The translations under genes were made by a program, and so were the position numbers. The notes under the pieces were generated by a model that saw only the letters and a program-made list of their open reading frames with translations, did no database searches and had not been told where the DNA came from. This document shows, in pieces, positions 23,851-34,611 of a stretch of DNA of 64,000 nt (within the stretch, counting starts at the first letter, position 1; every line of letters starts with the position of its first letter). Origin of the DNA: Acanthococcus lagerstroemiae. Its lineage: Eukaryota; Arthropoda; Insecta; Hemiptera; Eriococcidae. The stretch lies in NCBI GenBank assembly GCA_031841125.1, contig CM063114.1, forward strand, positions 10,416,001 through 10,480,000, in the 5' to 3' direction.

Positions 23851-24205
23851 ACCATAAAAACATGTACAAGTAAAATGAGTTTGAGCATCTATAATATTGT
23901 TTTTAGGGAAAACTGAAGAGAACGAAAGTGTCAGCCCTTATCATTTTATTTCAGATGAGCCCAACTTCTTTTTTTTTTTTTTTTTTTGTGCAGAATATTT
24001 TTGTCTTTTGTCACTGACGGTCTTTTTGTCCAAGTACACCGTACACCAATAAGCGCACCGCATTTCATTAGACCACCTTCTTCGTATCCAAAAATGCAGC
24101 CTCATAGAGAGAAAAAGAGAGCCTGAGGGAATTTCCACTAGCCCCCCTCTCCTTCCAGTTCAATTTATTCTCTTATTTAATGGAGAAAATGATAAGCTAC
24201 GGGAA
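23851..24205. other. Nothing recognised; long T run
   Basis: An 18-base T homopolymer lies near 23970. A minus-strand open frame at 23941-24138 has no domain. Confidence 0.4.
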
Positions 24206-24466
24206 GGCCCATTTCACACGTATCCGACATGCTGGTCCGACGTTGGACCGGCATAAAATTGATACGCGTCAGGAAATAAGAGCTTTCACACAAAGTCGGA
24301 CTTTCGGTTTGATGTCGAGGAATGTCGGCTCTTGCCTCGACACGTATCCGACAAAATGACGGCTAAATGGCGCGGACCGACGTGTGTGTCGGATAGGTGT
24401 GAAAGCGTTGCTATTTGCTGTCGGAACGACGTCGAGCCGACGTATCGGATACGTGTGAAACGGGCC
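24206..24466. mobile_element. MITE with about 22-bp TIRs (GGCCCRTTTCACACG)
   Basis: The left end GGCCCATTTCACACGTATCC is inverted at the right end (minus strand: GGCCCGTTTCACACGTATCC) with a single mismatch. Internal copies of the same end (ACACGTATCCGACA, GTCGGATAGGTGTGAAA) make the whole 261 bp strongly palindromic. I found no convincing TSD, so the superfamily stays open. Confidence 0.75.
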
Positions 24467-24570
24467 TAAGAGGTTTCTTTCACGGTGTAAGGAGTGATTG
24501 CTGAATTGATGTACAGTATGATTGAAATTCAGACCTTTTAGAAATATCGGATTCCCTTGAATATCCGGGC

Positions 24571-24889
24571 CAGTGTTGTGCCGTAAAATTTTGTTTTTTC
24601 TTTACATGATTGTTTTCTACGCGTAAAATACCAGGTAAAATGTATGTGTAGAAAAATGAAGTTTTTTACGTTGCCTGTGAAATACGTAAAAAACTGTAAT
24701 ACACTCAAAAATCCAGCAGATGCCAGCATGCTAATTTATGTTTTTGACGAGGTTTTCTTCATTTTTTACATTTTTTACATATTTTACATGTTTTACATAT
24801 TTTACATATTTTACATCAGTTACCTTTTTTACATGGTTTTTTACATGAAACGTAAAAAACTGCTCTTTACGCGTAGAGGCACAATACTG
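24571..24889. mobile_element. hAT-like MITE, TTTTACA-rich family, copy 1
   Basis: Ends are CAGTGTTGTGCC and GGCACAATACTG. The flanks ATCCGGGC (24563-24570) and GTCCGGGC (24890-24897) match at 7 of 8. The interior repeats ACGTAAAAAAC and TTTTTTACAT. A second copy lies at 28439-28746. Confidence 0.85.
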
Positions 24890-25310
24890 GTCCGGGCCCA
24901 GGGTATTTCCCCCCTTTCTCCCGCTCCTCTCGACAGGGTTGCAAAAATAGGAGACCAAAAAAAATGTTTAAGAAATTGTCGTCCGCTAGAGAGCGACTCT
25001 TTAGATCCAAACGCGAATACGGCTTCGGCTTTCGGCTGCTCCAATTTTTAAAAATAAAGTTGGCTTTCGGGCAACCCGGTGCGCAAAATCCCACAAGTTA
25101 CCCGGTTAACTTTAAAAGGGAACAAGGGTAACTATAGGGGAAGAAGGGTAATATGAGGGTAATCGAAGGTAACAAATGGGTAACTTTTCCACCGCGGGTA
25201 ACTGATTGCGTATCGCAAAGGGCTCACTTGGGTAGACTACACGCAACAATTCTTCCGGTCTCACCCGCGCCGAAATTCACTTCATAAGAAAGTAATGGGA
25301 AAATTGAATT
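24890..25310. repeat. GGTAAC-motif cluster and unassigned flank
   Basis: Between about 25097 and 25206 the motif GGGTAA(C/T) occurs repeatedly on the plus strand, with GTTACCC at the left side, so the cluster has partial inverted symmetry. Nothing else was recognised. Confidence 0.4.
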
Positions 25311-25695
25311 TTTGTTGTAGAGGGCTACTTTTCACGCTGAATTCGAATTCGGTATTCAATTAGGGCGCTGAGGCTCCGTTCCCAAGATACATTCGAAAAT
25401 GTGGTCAATTTAGGTCAGAAAATGACTCTAGCTCAGTTTTGACGACGGATTTGAATTCGTCTCGAAAAATTGAGTACACTTACATTCTTACATGCTTACA
25501 CACATACTTACTTACTCACATAAAAAAATCTAAAAAACCAAAAATTTTGAATTAATGACTGTTTTCAACTTCATTTTTCGCGCTGAATTCGAATTCGGTG
25601 TTCAGTTGGGGCGCTATAAGGCTCCGTTCCCAAGATAGGCTCGAAAATGTTGAAAAAATTGTCCTTTAAAAAAATGACTCTAGCTCAATTTTGAA
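25310..25695. repeat. Dispersed repeat (family of 1-800), left part, opposite orientation
   Basis: The reverse complement matches the 470-560 stretch: GACTCTAGCTCA, GACGACGGATTTGAATTCG and GCTCCGTTCCCAAGATA correspond to its complement. Two tandem units are present. The second is interrupted by the element at 25696-28240 and resumes at 28241. Confidence 0.75.
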
Positions 25696-26280
25696 GGGTC
25701 GTTTCCCCAGCAGCGCCCATTTCAGATTTGAAGTTCAAAATTTCAGGATCGTTAGTACTACGTTGGTGCTGGTTAGTGCCGTAAAAATTTTCGTTAGTGC
25801 TTCTCCCCTTCCATACTTTTTAAAAAATGAAGTTGGACGCTGCTGGGGAAACGGTGGCACCGCCCATGAGGCCTAGCTCTCCGAAACACTCAGGATCGTT
25901 AGTGCTACGTTAGTGCTGTGAAAATTTTCGTTAGTGCAACCCGCCCACCCCCGCAGTCGACCACATCCACATTGTAGGGCACAAAATATAAGGGACCGAA
26001 GACCCCATTCCAGAATCGAAGCTCAAAATGTCAGGATCATTAGTGCTACGTTAGTGCTGGTTAGTGCAGTACAAATTTTCGTTAGTGCTGCCCCACTTCC
26101 ATACTTCTTGAAAAATAAATTTGGGCGCTGCTGGGGAAACGACGGCACCGCACATGAGGCATAGCCCCCCGAAACACTCGGAATCGTCAGTGCTACATTA
26201 GTGCTGGTTAGTGCTGTGCAAATTTTCGTTAGTACAACCCACCAACCCCCGCCGTCGTTCACATCCACAAATACTTCCAA
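25696..26280. repeat. Left iteron arm
   Basis: Read on the minus strand, three successive modules contain GCACTAACGAAAATTT, CCAGCACTAAC and GTAGCACTAACGAT. They are separated by spacers with CCCCAGCAGCG and TTTGAACTTCGA/TTTTGAGCTTCGA. Confidence 0.75.
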
Positions 26281-27300
26281 AGTATTCGGGAATTTTTCTC
26301 GAAATATTTTTTATTGGAAAATATTAGAGATTTTCTCAAAAGATTTCCAATAAAATTCTTCTGAAATTTTCGGATATTTCTTTCCGTTTCTGGTGAAATT
26401 ATCAGATAATTCTTTGGAAATCATCCGATTTTTTTCCACGAATAATTTTTTGTTTATAACAGCGCCACACTGGGCTCAGTAATGTTGCGTTTTATTAACA
26501 CGCAACGAACGGGCTTTTCCTAATGCTGAGTTTTAAACGGCATAATCCTGCGAAAATTATCGGAATTTTTTCCTAAAAATTTCTGACAAAATTCCTTAAA
26601 AATCATCGGAGATGTTTATCGAAAATATCGATGAAGTTACTCGGAGATCATCGAATATTTTTCCTGAAAATTGTTGATAAAATTCTCCAAAACCATTGTA
26701 GTTTTCCCTCAAATATTTCCATGATCGGGAAATCTTCTCGAAAAATTTCTTGAATGAAATTTTTTTTAGAAAACATTGGAAATGTTCGGATGAGATTCTT
26801 TCGATATAATTGGAATTTTTTCCTAAAAATTCCTCATGAAATTCTTTAAAGATCATCGAAGATTATTCCTGAAGATTTTCGATGAATCTCTTCGGAATAC
26901 ATTTTTTTCCTGGAGGTTAGTTGTCTCGAATATTACCGGAATTTGTTTCCGAAGATTTCCAGTGAAATTCCTTAAAAATCCTCCGAGATTTTCGCAAAAA
27001 ATCTTCGATGAAAGTCTTCGGAGAACATTTTTTCTGAACATTGTTGATACTTCAAAAATCATCTGAGTTTTCCCCTAATGAAATTTTTCAAAAATTATCG
27101 GAATATTTCCCCCAAGAATTTTGAAGAAATTCTCGGGGAAACACTGCGAATTTTTTCCAGAGATGTCCGATAAGATTATCCGGTTCAGCATTAAACTCCT
27201 TAATAATAAAATAATAAAAAAAAAAAAAATGAAAAATGAAAAACCTATGGATCTTTTTTCGAATCTTGCCGATGAAGTTCCTTCAAAATCATCGGAAAAC
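26281..27300. repeat. AT-rich degenerate minisatellite core
   Basis: Loose repeats of GAAATTCTTCGGAAATCATCGGA-like units of roughly 30-45 bp alternate on both strands. An unrelated piece at 26459-26540 interrupts them. The short ORFs are composition effects. Confidence 0.6.
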
Positions 27301-27304
27301 TTTA

Positions 27305-28240
27305 GAATGTTTCGGAGAGCTAGGCCTCATGGGCGGTGCCACCGTTTCCCCAGCAGCGCCCACATTTATTTTTCAAAATGTGTGGAAGTGGGGCAGCACT
27401 AACGAAAATTTGTACGGTTCTAGCCAGCACTAACGTGGCACTAATGATCCTGACATTTTGAGCTTCGATTCTGGAATGAGGTATTCAGTCCTTTATATTT
27501 TGTCCCCTACAATGTGGAATTGAATGACTGCGGGGGATGGCGGGTTGCACTATCGAAAATTTGCACAGCACTAATGTAGCACTAATAATCCTGACATTTT
27601 GAGATTCGATTTTGGAATGGGGTCTTCGGTCCCTTATATTTTGTCCCCTAATACAATGTGAATGTGGTCGACTGCCGGGGTTGGCGGGTTGCACTAACGA
27701 AAATTTGCACAGCACTAACCAGCACTAATGTAGCACTGACGATTCCGAGTGTTTCGGTGAGCAAGGCCTCGTGGGCGGTGCCACCGTTTCTCCAGCAGCG
27801 CTCAATTTTTTTTTTTTCAAGTATGGAAGGAGGCAGCACTAACGAAAATTTGAACGGCAATAGCCAGCACTAACGTAGCACTAATGATCCTGACATTTTG
27901 AGCTTCGATTCTGGAATGGGGTCCTCGATCCCTTATATTTTGTCCCCTACAATGTGGATGTGGTCGACTGCGGGGGTGGGCGGGTTGCACTAACGAAAAT
28001 TTGCACACCACTAACCAGCACTAACGTAGCACTAACGATCCTGAGTGTTTCGGAGAGCTAGGCCTCATGGGCGGTGCCACCGTTTCCCCAGCAGCGCCCA
28101 AATTCATTTTTTAAAAAGTATGGAAGGGGGGCAGCACTAACGAAAATTTGTACGGCACTAACCAGCACTAACGTAGCACTAACGATCCTGAAATTTTGAA
28201 CTTCGAATCTGAAATGGGCGCTGCTGGGGAAACGGACCCC
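27305..28240. repeat. Right iteron arm
   Basis: About four modules lie in forward orientation with GCACTAACGAAAATTTG, CCAGCACTAACG and TAGCACTAACGATCC, plus the CACCGTTTCCCCAGCAGCG spacer. The arm has more modules than the left one, so the arms differ in copy number. Confidence 0.75.
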
Positions 28241-28340
28241 AATTAGGACGACGGATTTGAATTCGCCTCGAAAAACTGATTAATCAGCACCAGCGCCGAT
28301 GACGAAGCCGTCCAAAAAATTTTTTACTCCCAAAAAGGCA
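28241..28340. repeat. Dispersed repeat (family of 1-800), right part
   Basis: It continues the copy interrupted at 25695: GGACGACGGATTTGAATTCG follows on from GCTCAATTTTGA. With the target duplication removed, the two parts join to match the intact phrase near 25430-25480. Confidence 0.75.
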
Positions 28341-28438
28341 TGATTGGCTAGGCAATAAAGGAATTCGGCAAAATTATCAGTGATTCTTGTGAATCTTGTC
28401 CTCAAGCGAGATACCAGGTAGAGGTTTGGTTAGAGTAC

Positions 28439-28746
28439 CAGTGTTGTGCCGTAAAATTTTGGTTTTTACTTTACATGTTTTCTACGCGTAAAATATCAGG
28501 TAAAATACACATGTGTAGAAAACTGAAGTTTTTTACGTTGTCTGTAAAATACTCGTATGTAAAAAACTGTAATACACTTCTTGAAAGTCCAGCAGATGGC
28601 AGCATGCTACTTTATATTTTTGATAATGTTTTCTACGTTTTTTAAGTGTTTTACATATTTTACATCAATTACCTTTTTTACATGGTTTTTAATACTGACA
28701 CGTAAAAAACTGCTCTTTATGAGTGGAGACACAAGACACAACACTG
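28439..28746. mobile_element. hAT-like MITE, TTTTACA-rich family, copy 2
   Basis: Ends are CAGTGTTGTGCC and ACACAACACTG. The TSD TAGAGTAC is perfect (28431-28438 and 28747-28754). The interior matches the copy at 24571-24889. Confidence 0.9.
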
Positions 28747-28754
28747 TAGAGTAC

Positions 28755-29194
28755 CCGCTAAACGGTAACAGGCTAGTACAGCCATTGGGATTTAAACATG
28801 CACTAGAGTGCGCTGCAAAATTACCTGCGCGGGTGTTAGCAGGTGAAAATGAGTGAGTGATCACGTGTGTACTTTCAAATAGAAACACTGCTATCTTCAG
28901 TAGGACAAAAAACCGAGTAAAGATCATTCTGCCAGTAGAACTGATTATAATTTAATTTTTTGGTGATGATACAGTCGAATTTAGGAAAGATTTTCTTTGA
29001 AAGTGAATTTCTAATCGACTTAATGATAGTTGAAGTTTGCTACACGCTTACCGGTAAATCATACGTGATCACTCCCACATATCGCAGGGCTGCCAACACT
29101 TGAAACTCCAAGTTTAAATCCCAATGAGATGAGCGTTAGCTAGAGCGTAAGCACGGGAGCTCCAAGTTCTGAGAAATTCTCATAACCAGCGCTC
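28755..29194. other. Unassigned, with a GAGTGATCACGT inverted pair
   Basis: GAGTGATCACGTGTG near 28855 is mirrored by TACGTGATCACTC near 29064-29077. This may be a small element of about 220 bp, but no TSD is seen. Similar GAGTGATCA/TGATCACTCA ends occur near 34811 and 35070. Confidence 0.35.
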
Positions 29195-29454
29195 AAATGG
29201 ACACTGTTCAACGAAAGGGACGAACCAACCAACATTAGTAAACAAAATGATTTATTAGTACCGTTGGAAAGAGCGTAAAAATTAGAATTTTTCAAAACAG
29301 GGGCCCCGATTTAGAAATGTGTAATCACGTTGAAAAAAGCTTATCAGTAAACGCCATGTCATATAGTTTCTACATGGCTCTTAAACTTCGAATCACGTGT
29401 TCTCAAAAAACAGATTTTGCTGGTTGGTTCCCTTACACTGAATAGCGTCCATTT
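29195..29454. mobile_element. MITE with about 35-bp imperfect TIRs (TGGACRCTRTTCA)
   Basis: The left end AAATGGACACTGTTCAACG and the minus-strand right end AAATGGACGCTATTCAGTG are inverted copies that continue into ...GGGAACCAACCA. Partial copies lie at about 22405-22440 and 29748-29815. No convincing TSD was found. Confidence 0.65.
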
Positions 29455-29609
29455 AGCAAGGCGCAAAGGCGTCAGTGACGTCACTGGAGTGCCAATCACA
29501 CAGACCGCTTATGGAAATACAGCTTTCTTCAATCCTTACCTTACTCATAATTGATGTCCTTAACATGTTATTCTGTTAATTTTACAACAATATGTACAAG
29601 CTACAAAGC

Positions 29610-30677
29610 TAGTGATGAAAAATGCTCGAGCATTTCCGTTTTGCGAGCATATGCTCAAATTGCTTGAGTATATGCTCAGCATGAGAACATGCTCAAAATA
29701 GCGAAGCATTTTCTATTGGATGAGCATATGCTCAACATTTTCAGAATTGGACGCTATTCAGCAAAAGGGAACCAACTAGCAAAATTCGCTTTTTGAGAAC
29801 ATGCGATTCAAACTGTGGGCACATTATTGCAGGGCAGGAAGAAAGCAAAAAGCTAAAAAGCTGAAGCTAGACTCTTTTTAGCTTCAAAAGTTGAAAGCTA
29901 AAAGCCAGAGGTATAGTTTTAAAAAATATATAAGTTGAAGCTCAGCTTTATTTTTATAGCTTCTTTTGGCTTTTTCCACTATCCATTTTTTGTAATTATT
30001 TCGTGATACTCATTGAGTATGACTTCTTCTAACGTTCTAACTTCTACCCTTCTAACATGTCATAATATTCTGACGTGGACACTAAAACCCTTTTCTTGTG
30101 TTACTTCTTTTCTGGCCCCATATTCCTGTCATATCACTTTTTCAATTTTCGGTCCACCCTTGCATGTTCACCTTGTTCAGCTTCACTCGTTAGCGTTCAG
30201 ATGTGTTCGATGTGTACGCGTCTTCAATTGAAACCAATTTATATGCCGAAGTTCGAGAAAGCTTGTCATTTTATTGTATAGTGTCTTCTCCTATAAGTAA
30301 AACTGTTGAGAAGCTGAAAGAAAGCCAAAAGCTGAAGGCCAAAGCTATGCGAAAAAAGTTAAGAAGTCAAAAGCTAAGCTTTATACTTTTAATCTAGAGA
30401 AAATAAGCTGAAAGCTAAGCTTTATGTTTCAGCTTTCCTGCTCTGCATTATTGTCAAGAAATTTAAAACCTTATCTTGAAAGCCAAAAAATTCCAAAACG
30501 GTAAAAAAAGTGAAAAAATGCTCGCAAAACTGCGCTCATTATTTCAGTGCTTTGCTAAGCATTTGCTCATGGAGCATATGCTCAAATTATGAAACATTTA
30601 CTCAACGAGCATATGCTGAGAATATTCTTAAAATGCTCAGCATTTTTAAAATTAGCATATTCTCATTTCCATCATTA
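29610..30677. mobile_element. GAGCAT hAT-like element split by later insertions
   Basis: The left end TAGTGATGAAAAATGCTC starts at 29610, and the right end ...CTCATTTCCATCATTA finishes at 30677. The family's interior is present on both sides (29610-29747 and 30505-30677), but 29748-30504 is foreign and includes the complete 29830-30445 element. Flanking 8-mers are ambiguous because GTACAAGC and TACAAAGC both precede the left end, while GTACAAGC follows the right end. Confidence 0.65.
29830..30445. mobile_element. hAT-like element of the AAGC family, complete, 616 bp
   Basis: Ends are CAGGGCAGGAAGAAAGC and GCTTTCCTGCTCTG. The TSD CATTATTG is perfect (29822-29829 and 30446-30453). The interior contains several short AT-rich open frames without a transposase domain. 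It is the best-preserved copy of the AAAGC-rich repeats in the window and defines their ends. Confidence 0.85.
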
Positions 30678-30685
30678 GTACAAGC

Positions 30686-31202
30686 TTGGGCTGTCAAAAA
30701 TATGCCTAAAACAGGTGAATTATGCGCATATTTTATGCTTTTTTGCCGCTAAATATGCCAAAAATATTCTCTAAAAAGTCGAAATATTCCAAAATATGCT
30801 GCTCTAATATGGGTATTATTTTGGAGGGGGAAATGAGTAGATTACAACAGCAACATTGTTTCAGGGAGTTTTCCCTACTGGCGCGACAAACAACGAAACA
30901 ACAGTGAACCAAACAATGTTTCCACAACCATTAACTTTCATTTTCTCCAACGTTTACGGTAAAGTGGGGGAAAAAAAAGAATTAATAAATACGACATATT
31001 GTGGTCGTGGTTGTTCAATGTGTCCAAAAATGCAAACAATTTTAAAATACCAAATACGCAATTGTGTCGAAATATGCAAAAATATGCAATTCTGAGTAGG
31101 GCTTATTTTATTCAGAATTTTATGTTTCGCAAAGATATCTTGAAAATGCTCAACTTGCTTCACAGAGGAAAAATATGCCAAAGCATACTTTTGATAGCCC
31201 TA
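30686..31202. mobile_element. hAT-like element rich in AAATATGC
   Basis: TTGGGCTGTCAAAAATATGCC at the left is mirrored at the right (minus strand: TAGGGCTATCAAAAGTATGC). The flanks share GTACAA (30678-30683 and 31204-31209), although the alignment is off by one base, so the TSD is imperfect. It directly abuts the GAGCAT element. Confidence 0.65.
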
Positions 31203-31457
31203 TGTACAACATTCAATTGGCTACTGTCAGAAAAAAAGAGCCCTCTACAGCAAAAATTCAGTTTTCCAATTTCTGTTTTATGAAGTGAATTTCGGCGCAA
31301 GTGAGACAAGACGTTTGTTTGCGGGTTACCTATCCGAATAGGCCAACCTTCTTCAGTTATATGAACCTTGCAGGTTATCGGAAAAGTAAGGATCAAAATG
31401 GCGGATGAGCATACCCACACGACGTTTACAGAGCCTAACTATGTTTATAGGTACCTA
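31203..31457. other. Spacer with a lone MITE end
   Basis: At 31392-31432 the string AAAATGGCGGATGAGCATACCC...GTTTACAGAGCC matches the right end of the MITE at 38694-38855. No left end is present. Confidence 0.5.
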
Positions 31458-31598
31458 AAGTCTGGTCCAGTTAAGAAACATAACCAGCTACCCGCAATAC
31501 ACATCGATATATGGGTGTTTTGAAGTTGGAGGGAAGGACGAGTTCGAGAACACGTTATCAGCGCCGTGAAAAAATTATGTTTCTACTGGACCAGACTT
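31458..31598. mobile_element. Tc1/mariner-like MITE, 141 bp, TA target site
   Basis: AAGTCTGGTCCAGTTAAGAA at the left is inverted at the right (TTCTACTGGACCAGACTT) with a 2-bp indel. TA flanks both ends directly, as expected for Tc1/mariner-type insertion. Confidence 0.75.
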
Positions 31599-31920
31599 TA
31601 CACATTACACAAATGGCTTCCTGTGGACTGCCAAAATGAAAAACAATTAGGTCGGGAGTCCGTAGTGCCACTGAAGCCTGCTTTGCAGTACATAATAATA
31701 AACGAGATTTACTTGAGGATGCCTCGCTACAGCAAGTGTATTTCAAACAGCTTCGGTGGAAGACTTCTGCCTCCTGTTTCGATTTTCTCCAGCGGATAGA
31801 CTTACTTCGAGAAAGAAACGCGAATCCTGGTATAGTGACTTGTCCTGCAAACATCGAAACAACCATTTTAGTCACTATAGAACTGAAACACAGCTCGTAT
31901 TTCTCACAGCCGCGTTGGTT
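31599..31920. other. Nothing recognised
   Basis: Short open frames exist on both strands but show no domain, splice signal or repeat. Confidence 0.35.
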
Positions 31921-32400
31921 CATTTAAATACGAGTATATTGTTTACAGATCATAGTTCAGTGTTAGTTCAGTTTCATGTTAAAATAGGACCTCTTTACAC
32001 GTTCTCCGTTGACTGCTGCCATCTGTCGGTAAGTCGGTCTACTGTTATGAATATTTCCTCTAGGTTAGGAATGCAACTTGGAAGTTGGAATTTAGAAAGA
32101 TGAAAATAAATGATTCTCATTCTGGCGTATTTTTGTTTTATCGCATAGACGTTGGTACAGTGTCTAAAAATATAAGCTTCAAAGCTTCAACATTTCAGAT
32201 TTGGTTTTGTTTTATCAATACCATAAAAAGTTAGCGCAACAACACCTTTTAAAAATGAAGCTAGCGAAAAGCTTATTTTACTGACTTTAACTTATCAGCT
32301 AGTCAATGAATGCAGTAAAATTCCCATAGACAACAACATAGAACATAGCAAACACCCTCTTACTACGTCGCCATCTGCGAGGTAGCTTGTTACTCTGAAC
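31921..32400. repeat. Dispersed repeat, copy A (uninterrupted)
   Basis: It matches 34256-34760 and 35592-35632 closely, including GACTGCTGCCATCTGTCGG, TTCTCATTCTGGCGTAT, AGCTTCAAAGCTTCAACATT and GCGCAACAACACCTTTTAA. Copy A lacks the insertions found in copy B and so serves as their empty site. The class of element is unknown. Confidence 0.8.
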
Positions 32401-33370
32401 CCCTGAAGTAATAGTGTTAGCGTCACTTACCTTAAATCGGTGAGTTCGTTGGTCGGCTGTTAGTTCGGCTTTCAGCAATTTGATGGCATTTTTATTCACT
32501 GCTTCTGTGGGTCCTATAACTCGAACTTCTCATTCAGCTCTTCGGTCTTCATCGCACTTTGAACCTGTAACAGAGAGTTTGCAGAGGTTATAAATTGATC
32601 TAGTTGACAAGTATGTAGAAAAATACGATCCTCAATTATCTTCTTCTATTTTTTACCCTATCTTCCATTTTCTGTTCTATATTCTTCTCTATCTATATTC
32701 ATACTCTAAAATGAAGTCACATTTTTTGTCACTGTATCATATTCTTCTCTATCCATCTGTTCTATTCCCCTATATACATAGTACATAACATAGAATGAAA
32801 TCACATTTCTTTCTCACATCATCACGGCTAAACATAATGAGTGTGGAAAATAATAAATGTGGCTATAGATCCGAGAAGCATTCGTCAAAGATCTCTGTCT
32901 CTATCTGTAGGTTTGGAAGTTTGTAAGTTCGGGTTTGTTTACATTGGCACCTGATGTCTGGGCAGTCCTGAACTAGAAGAGGAAGAAATCTGTGAGGCGT
33001 GATGTCATGCTGAAATAAAGAAGCCTGGGTTAAAATACAGCACCTGAGAATAATACACCATATTTGGTCCTTACATGCCCCGATGATTTGAAATTCACTA
33101 TACGCGGAACGTTCCGCGTACTGAACTGTGAATCATCGAGCACTAAAGCGACGGAAAATGGCGGAGGTCAATACTGGGGTGTTTTCGGGTACTCTAGGTA
33201 AAGGAAACATGTAGACACTTCTGCGCATTCATATGTATTTATTGGTGTTATGTTCAGAGATTCGAGGCCGAGCTGGCTCGATTAATTCATGCTCGAACAC
33301 TTGAGCATGGAAAGTGCAAATTCTAAGGGTTTACGGAAAATGTTTATATGTACTGCAAGAAAAAAAGAAG
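32401..33370. other. Nothing recognised
   Basis: TCTATATTCTTCTCTATC-type phrases repeat loosely around 32640-32780. There is a partially palindromic motif GCGGAACGTTCCGCGT at 33105-33120. No gene could be supported. Confidence 0.35.
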
Positions 33371-33376
33371 AAAAAA

Positions 33377-33411
33377 TAATAATAATAATAATAATAATAA
33401 TAATTATAAAA

Positions 33412-33444
<33 letters not shown>
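33377..33444. repeat. (AAT)n microsatellite
   Basis: About 20 AAT/ATA repeats with one interruption (ATTATAAAA). The isoleucine/asparagine runs in overlapping frames are an artefact of the repeat. Confidence 0.95.
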
Positions 33445-33445
<1 letters not shown>

Positions 33446-33929
33446 GAGGTAATAATAGCAGACAAATAGATCACGTTTTAAGCTTTGAGAGAAATAAAAA
33501 CTGCGCCCTTTGAGTGGAGCTACTTCTGACACCTGATTATTGGAATCAAACAATTGGTCCGGAGCATATTATATATTTTATGCATATTGGTGCCCCTTAG
33601 CATAATTATGGTAATATTTTAATCTATAATTGCAACTCCGGATGAAAAATCAGATTTTCAGATATAAAGAAAAGAAACACTGCGCACTCGTTTTCGGTGA
33701 ACAATCGTCCAATTTACGACGTCTGTCTAACCAGAAAAATGATTTTTTTTTCCACCACATGTGCGGAATGTGCCTCATTTTAAACCTCTTTTCAGCACAA
33801 TAAGTGAAACTTTTGAAGCGATAATAGAGTGTACATACCTATATCTAGAAAGTATGTCAAAATTATCCAGTTTTGCTTAGAGAAAAATGAAGAAATTAAA
33901 CATCTGCATATAAACCTTCCTCCTATAGA
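33445..33929. other. Nothing recognised
   Basis: AT-rich sequence without a supportable gene or repeat. Confidence 0.35.
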
Positions 33930-34200
33930 AATGCACCAATGCTCATCTGCTATCATCCATCCTCACCTTTTCCAATAACTAACAAACGCATTAAGGCCCA
34001 CCTGTCTTTCTGATCTTACATTTTCCAATAACAAGCAAACACATCAATACTCATCCATCATTTTCATCCTTACTTTTGCAAATCACAATTTAACAAGCAA
34101 CCGCATCAATACTCATCCGCCATTTTGATACTTACTTTTTTCAAAAACTGGCAAAAAATGCATCAGTGCTTGTCTGCCATATTGATCCTTACTTTTTAGG
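33930..34200. repeat. About 60-bp satellite, first block
   Basis: Four to five units of the type GCTCATCYGCCATTTTGAT...CTTACTTTTTCCAATAAC...CAAACGCATCAAT. The array resumes at 35633 after the dispersed repeat copy B. Confidence 0.75.
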
Positions 34201-34510
34201 GTATTTGCCGTGCACAGCGCTACAAGCACCCTATTGGAATCGAATTTTCATCATTTCTTTAAATACGAGTGAATTGTTTACAGATAATAGTTCAGTTTCA
34301 TGTTCGTCAACTGCTGCCATCTATCGGTAAGTCGGTCTACTATTATGAATATTTCCTCTCGGTTACGATTACGAATGCAACTTGGAAAGATGAAAATAAA
34401 AGATTCTCATTCTGGCGTATATGTATATTTGTTTTATTGCATAGACGTTGATACTGTATCTGAATTTTAGCTTCAAAGCTTCAACATTTCAGATTTGGGT
34501 TTGTTTTATC

Positions 34511-34611
34511 GGCACTGATGCGATGCCCGAAAGGGTAGTTTCCAGTGCTGGGGGTGCGGTGTCTCAGGGGCCACTTTGGCATGCGTGCATCGCCATACGT
34601 TCCACTACACC
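34511..34611 (+). mobile_element. R1-clade LINE 3'-end fragment, about 100 bp
   Basis: This stretch (from ACTGATGCGATGCCCGAAAG to CATCGCCATACGTTCCACTA) is almost identical to the 3' terminus of the R1-type element at 54959-55613, read on its own strand. It is an extremely 5'-truncated copy. Copy A of the host repeat lacks it, giving a natural empty site (GTTTTATC|AATACC). A clean 14-bp TSD is not visible here. Confidence 0.85.

Larger units (their letters stand above)
25696..28240. mobile_element. Non-autonomous MULE-type element with long iterated TIRs
   Basis: The left end GGGTCGTTTCCCCAGCAGCG is mirrored at the right end (minus strand: GGGTCCGTTTCCCCAGCAGC). The inverted arms are long (25696-26280 and 27305-28240) and built of repeated modules with GCACTAAC motifs. 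The flanks are AATTTTGAA on the left and AATTAGGAC on the right. The uninterrupted target family reads AATTTTGAC, so each flank is close to a 9-bp TSD of that site; 9-bp TSDs are characteristic of Mutator-like elements. The core (26281-27300) is AT-rich minisatellite without transposase. Assignment to MULEs is inferred from the TSD, the long TIRs and similarity of layout to the element at 53895-55965. Confidence 0.75.

Noticed and set aside
33289..33513. Ile/Asn-rich ORF
   Set aside because: Produced by the (AAT)n microsatellite.
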